From: Pseudoalteromonas phenolica
Lineage (GTDB): Bacteria > Pseudomonadota > Gammaproteobacteria > Enterobacterales > Alteromonadaceae
Direction: 5' to 3'
DNA: 64,000 bases
Assembly (NCBI RefSeq): GCF_005886345.1
Contig: NZ_PNEC01000031.1
Location: 1 to 64,000, forward strand
The translations under genes and the position numbers were made by a program. This document shows, piece by piece, positions 1 to 8,174 of this stretch; position 1 is the first letter of the stretch, and each line of letters starts with the position of its first letter. Below the pieces are notes generated by a model, which did not search any database, was not told where the DNA came from, and saw only the letters and a program-made list of their open reading frames with translations.

Positions 1-473
1 TCTTATACAGATCTGAGGTTACCTAAAGCAACGGCAAAATCAAAATTATTAGTGCCGATGTAAGCTAATCTGTATGAAGCATGTTGAGGTAATAATTCAG
101 AGTCAAAGGTGATTACAGGAATATTCTTTATTTTTAATTGCTTTAATTAATGGGGAACTAAATACTCCGAGTCAGTGGTTGAAATTAAAAAAGCATCGAC
201 ATTCTCATTGGCTAACTCATTTATAATGATTGATTGTGTTCTAACGTCCTGATAGTAATCCGCACCATCATAAATACATTTAACGTTGCTGTTTTTCTCA
301 GCAAAGTGCAAGCAGCCTTTAAATGACTGTTCATCAAAAGAGTCATTTTTGGTTTTACCGATGACTGCTATTGTGAATGTCTTGTTTGCAAGTACTGCAA
401 AAGAGAGCACAGAGAAAAGAAAGGTAATAAAAAGTGCCAAAGAGTTAAAACATTTTCGAAAAGTTAATGCCAT
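1..473 (-). pseudogene. Decayed periplasmic sugar-binding-like protein (partial)
   Basis: The minus-strand frame opens at 473 with a signal peptide (residues about 1-30) and a start typical of periplasmic binding protein type I domains (ITIAVIGKT-like strand, then a KGCLHFAEK helix). It stops after 108 codons at a TAA (147-149). The same frame continues past that stop with clearly homologous sequence, including IPVITFDSE and YIGTNN, the usual hinge-region motifs of ribose/galactose-type binding proteins. A second in-frame TAA lies 3-5 bases from the window edge. I read this as one gene with at least one nonsense mutation, running off the window. No permease or ATPase gene is adjacent. The family assignment is good; the substrate is unknown. 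A sequencing error at 147-149 is possible but would not explain the second stop. Confidence 0.7.
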
Positions 474-649
474 TGGTTCATCTTTGATGAGATAACCAAA
501 TATATTATTGCATTAGTATACATAAAAAATTTATAAAATAATTGTTTTGCGAACTACCTTATTTAAATCCCTGTTTCTCAGAGGTTTAAATTTTAGCTTT
601 TAGTCGTTAAACGACTAGAATTAAGGGTAAAGATTAAACAAGAACGATC

Positions 650-1390
650 ATGTTTAAGAAACGCTTTTTATTTGTATGCTTTTTTATCAGCTTTTTATCA
701 GAGGCCACAACACTCAATTTCTGTTACGAAAGCAAAGAGCTATTTCCGCATTATATTGGTGAAGGTGTTCATGTTCCTGATAAAAAGCCAGGTGCTGCTA
801 TAGAGATGTTGCAGCATTTAGATAGCAATTTTCACAATGTTCAAATTAGATTTGTTAGAGAGCCTTGGAATCGTTGTTTAAACGACCTTAAGCTAGGGAA
901 AGTGGATGCCCTAATTGCACGTTATTCAGAAGCAAGGGCTAAATTTGCCAAATACCCTAAACAAAACAATGGGGCAATAGACACTAGCAGATCATTTTCT
1001 AATACAAGCACATGCTTTATACATAGTAACAATGTCTTACTTGAGTGGGATGGGCAAGAGTTGAAAACAAAACAACGGCAAGGCATAGCTGTACCAAGAG
1101 GTTATTCTCTAGTCGAAGACTTAAAAAGCAAAGGTTTCCAAATTTATGAAACAACATCAGTAAAAAAAGCGCATGAATTGCTATTTAATGGCAGAGTAGG
1201 CGTTTCATTGAGTGATTGTAACCATAAAAAACTGCCGGTTGGCTTTGTAGAAAATAAAACACCGATTGTCGAGAATTATGGTTACTTAGTGTTTAGTCAT
1301 CAATTTTACGATTTGTACCCAAGGCTGTCTGAGAGAATGTGGGACAAATTAATACAAATAAATCACAAACTTTTTTATGAAAAGTACTAG
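650..1390 (+). CDS. Orphan periplasmic solute-binding protein (SBP family 3-like)
   Basis: A 246-residue protein with an N-terminal signal peptide (residues about 1-19, ending near SEA) followed by a type II periplasmic binding fold. The pattern LNFCYESKELFPHY, then PGAAIEML, FVREPWNRCL and LKLGKVDALIARYSE is typical of the amino-acid-binding-like SBP_bac_3 proteins common in Shewanella and Pseudoalteromonas. There is no ABC permease or ATPase next to it, so a role in transport is not supported by context; such orphans may feed sensors or be vestigial. Its end meets the end of the convergent small gene at 1387-1746. Confident on fold, not on ligand. Confidence 0.7.
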   Translation: MFKKRFLFVCFFISFLSEATTLNFCYESKELFPHYIGEGVHVPDKKPGAAIEMLQHLDSNFHNVQIRFVREPWNRCLNDLKLGKVDALIARYSEARAKFAKYPKQNNGAIDTSRSFSNTSTCFIHSNNVLLEWDGQELKTKQRQGIAVPRGYSLVEDLKSKGFQIYETTSVKKAHELLFNGRVGVSLSDCNHKKLPVGFVENKTPIVENYGYLVFSHQFYDLYPRLSERMWDKLIQINHKLFYEKY

Positions 1391-1746
1391 AAATTCTTAA
1401 GTTGGTCTTGCCTTACTAAATGAGCAAGCTTACAAATTGTAATGTATTCTTCATCTTCTAAAAGCATAGGTGAATTTTCGATCAGCTGAAACTTAAAATT
1501 TTTCCTGTTTTTATTACACTCAATCCAAAACTCTTGTTCACCATCATCATATATAAAAATCGTTTGCTTATTTGTCACATTTATTTTTTCTACATGATTA
1601 TCGACCATGTATTTTATTGAGGCATGAACAAAATCGACGGTTTTAAAAAATGAATTCCGGTCTCTTGTAAGCAACATTCTTTGCTTCTCATCTAGGCAAC
1701 TTTCAGGTGGAATAGGTAAATTAACGATTTGTTTATCTAAATACAT
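1387..1746 (-). CDS. Hypothetical protein, 119 aa
   Basis: I do not recognise this protein. It is a soluble 119-residue product with no signal peptide or membrane segment. It is rich in charged residues, with a beta-like central part (INVTNKQTIFIYDDGEQEFWIEC) and a helical C-terminus (EYITICKLAHLVRQDQL). It overlaps the 3' end of the convergent binding-protein gene by about 4 bases. The 245 bases upstream, before the desaturase operon, hold the divergent promoters and little else. Coding is supported by an intact frame and amino-acid composition typical of real protein. Confidence 0.5.
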   Translation of the reverse strand: MYLDKQIVNLPIPPESCLDEKQRMLLTRDRNSFFKTVDFVHASIKYMVDNHVEKINVTNKQTIFIYDDGEQEFWIECNKNRKNFKFQLIENSPMLLEDEEYITICKLAHLVRQDQLKNF

Positions 1747-1918
1747 GTATAACTCCGAATAGAATAATTATGTACGAAGAGGAAATCCGGTTGGATTGAT
1801 TTCAGTAACATTAAATTATCGAAAATTATCAATGTGAGCTTATTGTTGTTATAAATTTCAGCTACCAATAGCATTAAGGTGCTTAAAACTAGTTTTTAGA
1901 GAAATTAACCAAAAAAAA

Positions 1919-1946
1919 TTGCATTTTAAAATATTCAGCTTACACT
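1919..1946 (+). promoter_or_regulatory. Putative sigma-70 promoter of the desaturase operon
   Basis: TTGCAT (1919-1924) and TACACT (1941-1946) with a 16-base spacer fit a moderate sigma-70 promoter. The -10 element lies inside the first FabR-like palindrome, so a bound repressor would occlude it. Assignment is by eye. Confidence 0.4.
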
Positions 1947-1954
1947 TGTTCGCT
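1937..1954 (+). promoter_or_regulatory. FabR-like operator 1
   Basis: AGCTTACACTTGTTCGCT closely resembles the operator bound by E. coli FabR upstream of fabA and fabB (as I recall it, AGCGTACACGTGTTCGCT-like). FabR is a TetR-family repressor of unsaturated fatty-acid synthesis that responds to acyl-CoA/ACP composition. Here the site sits upstream of a fatty-acid desaturase operon, a biologically matching target. Confidence 0.65.
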
Positions 1955-1959
1955 CAATG

Positions 1960-1977
1960 GGCGTACACGTGTAAGCT
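1960..1977 (+). promoter_or_regulatory. FabR-like operator 2
   Basis: GGCGTACACGTGTAAGCT is a second, better match to the FabR palindrome. It starts 5 bases after operator 1 and ends 14 bases before the first gene. The two sites are arranged as mirror images, so together they also form an imperfect hairpin with arms of about 17 bases. Tandem spacing suggests cooperative binding by two dimers. Confidence 0.65.
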
Positions 1978-1991
1978 AAAATGGTTTTGAC

Positions 1992-3035
1992 ATGCAAAAT
2001 ATCTCACGATTCATTTCAAAAAATTTATTTCATCACAAAGATTTAACAGGTTATTTCGAGCCTGTTTTACAAGTTTTCAAACCATCGTGGAGAAGCGGTT
2101 ATTTTCGGGCACAAGTTAAAAGCATTCGAGTTCTCTGCGAAAATGCACTCAAAATAACCCTAAAACCAGAGAGAAAATGGCCAATACACACAGCCGGCCA
2201 GCACATTTCTTTGACAACAGAGCAACAAGGTCGGCTGATTTCACGGGTATTCACCATTGCGTCTGGGGCGAAAAAATTAAAAGAAACGGGTTTGATTGAT
2301 CTGGTGATCCGCACTCATGATAAGGGTAACTTCACTCCGTATCTTGGTGAGTTAGCTATGAACAGCTGGGTTAATATTTCCGAGCCAATGGGAGAATTTA
2401 TATTTGATGAGCAAAGCAATCATACGACATTGTTAGCGGGCGGTTCTGGCATTACCCCATTCATTGCAATGTTGGATGACTTACAAGCAAATACGCAGAA
2501 TCACATTCATTTATTGTATTACGCAAAGCCTAACGGGCATTTAATGGTGGAAGTTTTAGAGAAGTTTATGACTGCTCTTCCTAATTTTAGTTTTGAGCTA
2601 CTTCATCGCAGTGGACATGGTTCATTTACCAAATATGTTTCAGTAGAACATACCGAAGAGCTTCTCGTCTGTGGACCAGAAGAAATGTTCGTTGAAGCTG
2701 GAAAATTCTGTAAGTCACGTCAAATACCCATCAGAGCAGAACATTTTCAAGCAATTAGGCCAACTCAATCTGTAAATGAAGCTGCAAGATTCAAGGTAAA
2801 ACTCAATCATGGTGACTTAGAAGTCAGTAACCAAGATTCGTTATTAAGTGAATTTCAATCGCACAATAAGCCTGTGACATATGGCTGTGGAATGGGTATT
2901 TGTCATCAATGTCAGTGTCTAAAAAAGAAAGGTATTGTCCGAGATATACGTGATGGTAGTTTGTCAGACAATAGCGAGGAGCTGATCCAATTGTGTGTAA
3001 CTCAAGCCGTGACAGATTTGGAGTTAGAATTATGA
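1992..3035 (+). CDS. Ferredoxin reductase-type electron transfer protein for desaturase
   Basis: A 347-residue flavin reductase with a C-terminal plant-type [2Fe-2S] ferredoxin domain. An FAD-binding barrel (about residues 35-140, with the RVFTIAS flavin motif) is followed by an NAD(P)-binding domain (LLAGGSGITPF, about 150-155). The ferredoxin domain has the cluster cysteines C299, C304, C307 and C335 (CX4CX2CX27C). The protein would pass electrons from NAD(P)H to the acyl desaturase encoded next, as the DesC/DesB pair does in Pseudomonas. The desaturase ATG overlaps this stop codon (ATGA), so the two are translationally coupled. Two FabR-like operators precede the gene. Confidence 0.85.
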   Translation: MQNISRFISKNLFHHKDLTGYFEPVLQVFKPSWRSGYFRAQVKSIRVLCENALKITLKPERKWPIHTAGQHISLTTEQQGRLISRVFTIASGAKKLKETGLIDLVIRTHDKGNFTPYLGELAMNSWVNISEPMGEFIFDEQSNHTTLLAGGSGITPFIAMLDDLQANTQNHIHLLYYAKPNGHLMVEVLEKFMTALPNFSFELLHRSGHGSFTKYVSVEHTEELLVCGPEEMFVEAGKFCKSRQIPIRAEHFQAIRPTQSVNEAARFKVKLNHGDLEVSNQDSLLSEFQSHNKPVTYGCGMGICHQCQCLKKKGIVRDIRDGSLSDNSEELIQLCVTQAVTDLELEL

Positions 3036-4084
3036 AACAAGTGAATTTTGACCAGCTTGCTTTGCAACTTGATGAAGTAAAACAACAAGTGCAAACAAAA
3101 GTCGGACAAGAAGATGCGAACTATATTCGTAAAGTCATTGTCTGGCAGAGAGTATATGAGTGGAGCGGCAGAATTTTATTGATGTTAGGATTCTGGCAGC
3201 CGTTACTTTGGGTCGTGGGGGTCTTAAGTCTTGCAATAGGCAAGATTTTAGACAATATGGAAATTGGTCATAACGTGATGCATGGTCAATATGACTGGAT
3301 GAACGACAAGTTCATTAATTCTCGTGCCTATGAATGGGATATTGCCTGTGATGGTAGTAGTTGGAACAGGGTACATAACTACGAACATCACACTTATACC
3401 AATATAATCGGTAAAGACAGAGACTTTGGTTATGGCCTTTTGAGGTTATCGAATGACTTCAGGTGGCGTGTGAAAAACCTTTGGCAGTTTATTACTTACG
3501 TTTTACTGAGTGTGCTTTTTCAGTGGGGCGTTTCATATCATGAAATGGCGGCGGAGCGTGTTTTCTTTGGTAAAAAGAAAGACAACCGAGATAATAAAGT
3601 ATCACACGCAGAGCTTAAAAAACGCTTCTTTAGTAAAGGGGCTAAGCAACTGGTTAAAGATTATATCATTTTTCCACTTCTTGCAGGGCCGCTCTTTCTA
3701 TGGGTTTTTTGTGGTAACTTGATAGCAAATTTATTAAGAAACTTATGGACTTCAACCATTATTTTTTGCGGTCATTTTACGGAGCATGTTCATACTTTCA
3801 CAGAAGAAGAGTGTAAAAATGAAAGTAAAGGGCAGTGGTATTATCGACAAGCTTTGGGCTCATCAAACCTGAAAGGTCGCACATGGTTTCACATTTTAAC
3901 AGGGCATTTAAGCTTTCAGATTGAACATCATTTGTTTCCAGACTTACCGGCGAAGCGCTACCCAGAAATAGCCCCGAAAGTACAACAAATCTTTCAGCAG
4001 CACGGTATTCACTACAATACGGGCGGATTTTGGCGCCAATACGGCTCAGTCTTAAAACGTATTATTCGATATTCATTTCCTTAG
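3032..4084 (+). CDS. Membrane fatty-acid (acyl-CoA-type) desaturase
   Basis: A 350-residue di-iron membrane desaturase. The three histidine boxes are present: HNVMH (80-84), HNYEHH (115-120) and QIEHH (296-300), plus extra histidines at 247-253. Hydrophobic segments lie near 46-70, 150-165 and 210-235. The ATG at 3032 overlaps the reductase stop codon; an in-frame ATG at 2993 lies inside the reductase gene and lacks a reason to be used. The enzyme introduces a double bond into saturated acyl chains, using electrons from the upstream ferredoxin reductase. The regiospecificity (delta-9 is common in such operons) cannot be read from the sequence. Confidence 0.88.
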   Translation: MKQVNFDQLALQLDEVKQQVQTKVGQEDANYIRKVIVWQRVYEWSGRILLMLGFWQPLLWVVGVLSLAIGKILDNMEIGHNVMHGQYDWMNDKFINSRAYEWDIACDGSSWNRVHNYEHHTYTNIIGKDRDFGYGLLRLSNDFRWRVKNLWQFITYVLLSVLFQWGVSYHEMAAERVFFGKKKDNRDNKVSHAELKKRFFSKGAKQLVKDYIIFPLLAGPLFLWVFCGNLIANLLRNLWTSTIIFCGHFTEHVHTFTEEECKNESKGQWYYRQALGSSNLKGRTWFHILTGHLSFQIEHHLFPDLPAKRYPEIAPKVQQIFQQHGIHYNTGGFWRQYGSVLKRIIRYSFP

Positions 4085-4091
4085 AAAAGCG

Positions 4092-4122
4092 GCTCCCTCA
4101 GTTAAAATTTGGCTGAGGGAGA
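4092..4122 (+). terminator. Terminator after the desaturase
   Basis: CTCCCTCAG (4093-4101) pairs with CTGAGGGAG (4113-4121) around an 11-base loop, followed by ATTTATCTTT. It lies between convergent genes and may act in both directions. Confidence 0.7.
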
Positions 4123-4129
4123 TTTATCT

Positions 4130-4981
4130 TTAATACTCCACACGTTCTAGTTTATCAGATGGGATCTCTGGAAATTTACCATCTATCCATTTTTGTTTTG
4201 CTTGTTCTATTTTTTCTTTACTAAACGATACAAAGTTCCAATGAATATAAGGCACATGCTGCCATTTCTCTCCACCCAGTAAAATAACACGGCTGTTTTT
4301 AGCAAACTTAATCGTTGTTTCTGTATCTTCTAATAATACAAGCTCATTTGGATAGATAGTCTCGTCATTGACCATGACTTGACCATATAAAACATAGAGT
4401 GCGGTTTCAAAGTCTGGGTTGGGTACGTCAATTGTTTTACCTTCAGCACCAATTACATCTAGATAAAACATTTCTGAATAGGTTTTGATTGGTGATCTTA
4501 AACCATAGGCATTACCCGCTATGAGGCGGGTCATAACGCCATCTTTAACTATTTTTGGCAAGGCTTCTCGCTTCACATGCGTGAATGTAGGCACAATATC
4601 TTCATGTTGTGCTGGTAAGGCAATCCAAGATTGTAAGCCGTTGAGAGCGTGTTCGCTTGCCCTTGTTTCGACGCTTTCTCTTTCAGAGTGGGTAATACCT
4701 GAACCAGCTGTCATCCAATTCACATCACCTGGTGCGATTTCTAAGTTATTACCCAATGAATCTCTATGTAAAATTTTACCTTCAATTAAATAAGTCAAAG
4801 TAGAAAGGCCGATGTGCGGATGCGGTTTGACATCAATTCCTTCACCTTGAGAAAAAGTAGTCGGGCCCATATGGTCAAAAAATATAAATGGCCCAACCAT
4901 GCGTTTTTTCATGTGGGGAAGTAAACGTTTTACGTTTAGGCCACCAATATCATGTTCTGTTGCGGATAATTTTAATGCCAT
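4130..4981 (-). CDS. Pirin family protein
   Basis: A 283-residue bicupin of the pirin family. The N-terminal cupin carries the metal-binding signature HPHIGLSTLTYLIEG and GDVNWMTAGSGITHSE, including the conserved histidines and glutamate that bind iron. The C-terminal cupin (about 175-270) is more diverged, as is usual. Some bacterial pirins have quercetinase activity and others modulate metabolic enzymes, so no single reaction can be assigned. The gene is monocistronic and converges on the desaturase operon. Confidence 0.85.
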   Translation of the reverse strand: MALKLSATEHDIGGLNVKRLLPHMKKRMVGPFIFFDHMGPTTFSQGEGIDVKPHPHIGLSTLTYLIEGKILHRDSLGNNLEIAPGDVNWMTAGSGITHSERESVETRASEHALNGLQSWIALPAQHEDIVPTFTHVKREALPKIVKDGVMTRLIAGNAYGLRSPIKTYSEMFYLDVIGAEGKTIDVPNPDFETALYVLYGQVMVNDETIYPNELVLLEDTETTIKFAKNSRVILLGGEKWQHVPYIHWNFVSFSKEKIEQAKQKWIDGKFPEIPSDKLERVEY

Positions 4982-5141
4982 TAGTAACTCAAGTCAGTTG
5001 ATTAGCTATTTACAGCATAGGTGCAAAATACACATTTAATCTATTCAAAAATTTTGATTAGAGTGTTCAAAATTTATAGCTGTTTAACATTTTCTGCCCA
5101 ACATAGACTGGAGTTATTGAAATGACTTAAGGTGAATACAG

Positions 5142-5936
5142 ATGAAAAATGTTTTAACCTGAGCTCTGGTTAAGAGATTTAGTAGTCTAGCGATATTGAA
5201 TTAGTAAATTTGTTCAACTCTGCAGCCGGAAACTTTTAGGGCTAACAAGGCGAATTTACGAGTCAATAGCTAGTCTATTGCGAGTAAATTCAACGCAGAA
5301 AGCATTAAAAGTAGCCGCTGGTGATAGATTTATTACCCAAAACTCAGGTTATAAATTAACACATCAATTAATCATGACGTTGGTAATTCTTATATTTTGA
5401 GCAGTGAGTTTGTCGACAGATTATCAAATAAGTTTGAGTTAACAGTTACACATCGCGATCTAGTTAATGAGCCGCTGGAACACTTGAACCAAACAGAAAT
5501 GCTTGCTTGGATGACGCCTGAAGCGCAGAGAAACAGTGAACAAAAATCTTTGGCTAATTTATCTGATAATTTGATCAAAGAAGTGCAGCAAAGCGATGTT
5601 TTGGTGATTGGCTTGCCTATGTATAACTTTGGTGTGCCTTCACAGTTTAAAGCCTGGATGGATAGGATCGCCAGAGCGGGTGTGACGTTTAAATTCACAG
5701 AACAAGGCCCTGTTGGCCTGATAGCAAATAAGAAGGTGATAGTGTTAGCTGCACGTGGCGGAATTTATGCATGTACTGATAATGACTCATAAACTACACA
5801 TATTAAATCGTTTTTTGCGCTTTTAGGGATCACAGACATTGAGTTCATTTATGCTGAGGGTTTGAATATGCCTAACAAAGATAAGGAGATGGCATTTGCT
5901 AGAGAGAATATGGAAGACATTATCGTAAATTTATGA
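5142..5936 (+). pseudogene. azoR-like FMN-dependent NADH-azoreductase, disrupted
   Basis: The body (about 5352-5936) is a flavodoxin-fold azoreductase: LVIGLPMYNFGVPSQFKAW, RAGVTFKFTEQGPVGL, AARGGIYA and the C-terminal FIYAEG are family hallmarks. Two lesions break it. First, the natural start seems to be ATG 5142 with AAGGTG just upstream; its frame reads MKNVL, the usual azoreductase N-terminus, and then enters a palindromic insert (about 5154-5354). Homology resumes as INTSINHDVGNS. Second, a TAA at 5790-5792 interrupts the frame, which then continues as THIKSFFALLGITDIEF to the natural stop at 5936. Intact homologues are about 200 residues long. The gene is almost certainly non-functional; the exact insert borders are uncertain. 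Confidence 0.8.
5154..5354. mobile_element. MITE-like palindromic insertion in azoR-like gene
   Basis: About 200 bases flanked by inverted repeats: TAACCTGAGCTCTGGTTAAG near 5155-5174, and the reverse complement of TAACCTGAGTTTTGGGTAAT near 5333-5352. About 23 of 30 bases match when the repeats are extended. Inside, 5223-5320 forms a large imperfect palindrome centred near 5272 (perfect inner arms CAATAG and CTATTG). There is no open frame for a transposase. These are the features of a non-autonomous miniature inverted-repeat element. It lies between codon 5 and the rest of the azoreductase-like gene. Confidence 0.65.
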
Positions 5937-5983
5937 TTAAAAAGTAGAGCAGCGTACTTTATATTGCAGCTCTACTTTCTTGC

Positions 5984-7936
5984 TTAGTTTATATCAAATC
6001 TACCAACTAGTCTATTGAGGCTATTTGCAAGTTCTACTAATTGAGTTGCACCAGCAGAGAGGTTATAAGCAGCTTCGCCTACATGCTGAGCTGAGTCATT
6101 AACCCCAGAAATGGTATGTTTGGTCTCACTTGCTGTATCACCTTGCTGTTTAGCTTGCTCGGCAATTTGCGCAATAAAATTCTGCACTAAACGAACAGAT
6201 TCAGCGATTACGTCAAAACTTTGATGTGCCTGTTCCGAGCATTCAATGGCTTGCTCTGAGTCAGCGACACTGGACGTCATTTGTTGAGAAACACTGCGCG
6301 TTTGATCAATTAATTCGGTAAGTACTTTTTCAATATCTTGCGTCGCATCATGAGAGCGTTGTGCCAGTGTTCTAACTTCGTCAGCAACAACAGCAAAGCC
6401 TCGACCTTGTTCTCCTGCACGGGCAGCTTCGATAGCGGCATTAAGTGCTAGTAAGTTAGTCTGTTCTGCGATATTTCTAATTACTTCTAGAATATTGGTG
6501 ATGTTATTTGATTGCTTCTCAAGGTCACTCATAGCGCCGGCTGATTCGCCCAAAGAACCATGAAGTTGTGCAACTTGTGAAACCGTCTGCTTAATTAAAT
6601 CATTACCATTTTGAGCATGAGAATCAGTCGTTTCAATCGCATTTAAAGCATCACCACAGTTTTGGCTAATGGTTATGGCCATGCTCTCAACTGACTCGGT
6701 AGTGTATGTTGCTTGTTGCGCTTGGTCTAGTTGCGTTTGGCAGCGTTGTCGAATCTCACTGATACGTGATTTTGAGCTTTGCGCTTCATCATTTAACGTA
6801 GCTGCGTTGTTTTGAATGTCTTTAACTAATTCATTAATTGAATTTAAGAATTGGTTGAACCAAGAGGCAAGTTCGCTGATTTCATCGTTACCTATGACTT
6901 TAAGGCGTTTCGACAAATTACCTTCGCCTTGCGCTATTTCTTTCAAGCCTTCAGATACCATTTCGATTGGGTAAACAATTTTATTTGCTAACACCACCGC
7001 GATAATGACAAAGACGATTAACATGAGCACTGCAATCACACTGATGCTATAAGACATGTTGTAGGCAGAAGACAGAATTTCGTCTTCATCAATGATGGCG
7101 ACAAATGTCCAATTCAATTCATCTGAATGGTACAACTGAGCAACCATGGTTTTATTGCTTCCTTCAATATTGATCAAAGGCTGATTTTTATTCGCTTTGA
7201 TCGCATTGAAAATAGGCGAGTTTAATTTGTTAATTGATTTAAAGTTGTTATCAGGATTTTTAGGATCTGCTAGGACTGTACCTTGACCATCCAATAACAT
7301 TAAATACCCAGTTTCACCTAAACGAATGTTGCTCACAATATCAGTTAGAGTAGATAAGGTAACATCGAGCGACTGTACACCTATCGTTTGCCCTGACTTT
7401 TTAATCGCCGTTGCCACACTCACCATGGCTTGACCTGTTACACCTTGATACGGCTCAGTTACAATGACTTCACTCGGATTTTGCGTAACTTGTTTGTACC
7501 AAGGACGTTTACGCGGATCGTAATTTCCTAAGGGTTCGGCAGGGTATTGAATGAAACCACCATATTGAGTGCCTAAGTATACAAATAGGAGTTCTTCATG
7601 AGTTTGTCCGAACGATTCAAACAACTCAAAAATTTCAGCTTCTTCTTTTCCTGCTGAACGCGGGTCCATCATTTTTTCAGTACCAAAGTAAGTCGAGGTG
7701 TTTTCTGAAACCGAAGTGACTGTGCTGCTTTGCGCTAAAAAGCGAGTATTATTCTTCATTTGATCAAAGAATAAATTGAATGTGTTTTCGACCTGCCGTA
7801 TCTCACTACTTGAGCTATCGATAAAGCGCTCTAAAGATTCGGTTTTGGTTTGTGAAATGCTCACAATTGAAATTGCTAAGATAGGGACAATCACAGTTAA
7901 TACAAAGCTAGCTATCAGCTTTTGGCGCATTCTCAT
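5984..7936 (-). CDS. Methyl-accepting chemotaxis protein with dCache sensor
   Basis: A 650-residue chemoreceptor. The start is set at 7936 because GGAGG lies 8 bases upstream; the longer GTG start would fall inside that ribosome site. Order: TM1 (about 8-28), periplasmic double-Cache domain (about 35-280, with [16 protein letters not shown] and [12 protein letters not shown]), TM2 (about 293-315), HAMP (about 316-370) and the cytoplasmic signalling coiled coil. The hairpin tip is the invariant [20 protein letters not shown]-type sequence. The RPWY/EPY features are typical of dCache_1 ligand pockets, many of which bind amino acids, but the ligand is not proven. It is a single gene with no chemotaxis genes nearby. 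Confidence 0.92.
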   Translation of the reverse strand: MRMRQKLIASFVLTVIVPILAISIVSISQTKTESLERFIDSSSSEIRQVENTFNLFFDQMKNNTRFLAQSSTVTSVSENTSTYFGTEKMMDPRSAGKEEAEIFELFESFGQTHEELLFVYLGTQYGGFIQYPAEPLGNYDPRKRPWYKQVTQNPSEVIVTEPYQGVTGQAMVSVATAIKKSGQTIGVQSLDVTLSTLTDIVSNIRLGETGYLMLLDGQGTVLADPKNPDNNFKSINKLNSPIFNAIKANKNQPLINIEGSNKTMVAQLYHSDELNWTFVAIIDEDEILSSAYNMSYSISVIAVLMLIVFVIIAVVLANKIVYPIEMVSEGLKEIAQGEGNLSKRLKVIGNDEISELASWFNQFLNSINELVKDIQNNAATLNDEAQSSKSRISEIRQRCQTQLDQAQQATYTTESVESMAITISQNCGDALNAIETTDSHAQNGNDLIKQTVSQVAQLHGSLGESAGAMSDLEKQSNNITNILEVIRNIAEQTNLLALNAAIEAARAGEQGRGFAVVADEVRTLAQRSHDATQDIEKVLTELIDQTRSVSQQMTSSVADSEQAIECSEQAHQSFDVIAESVRLVQNFIAQIAEQAKQQGDTASETKHTISGVNDSAQHVGEAAYNLSAGATQLVELANSLNRLVGRFDIN

Positions 7937-8174
7937 AAATATCACCTCCCGGGTTATTGTTTTTATTGTAGATGATTTATTTGAATACTATGGGGAATTA
8001 GGGGTATTTGGCAACAGTTAACGATTATTTAACTATTTTTTTGTTACTTATTCCTTTTAGTTTAGTTGTGATTTAATTCTTACACATAAAAACATAAGAG
8101 AAATGTAATTTTTTTGTAAATTAATTCATTTAGGGTGTGGCTCCAATTTTGATACAGCCAAGTGGATAAACAGT

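Noticed and set aside
1-14. TCTTATACAGATCT resembles the Tn5 mosaic end or a Nextera adaptor.
   Set aside because: One base differs, and the orientation is wrong: with this reading the gene side would be the inside of the transposon. Homology to the binding protein continues right up to it.
2993-3031. Upstream ATG for the desaturase.
   Set aside because: It lies inside the reductase gene without a ribosome site; ATG 3032 overlaps the stop in the usual coupled manner.
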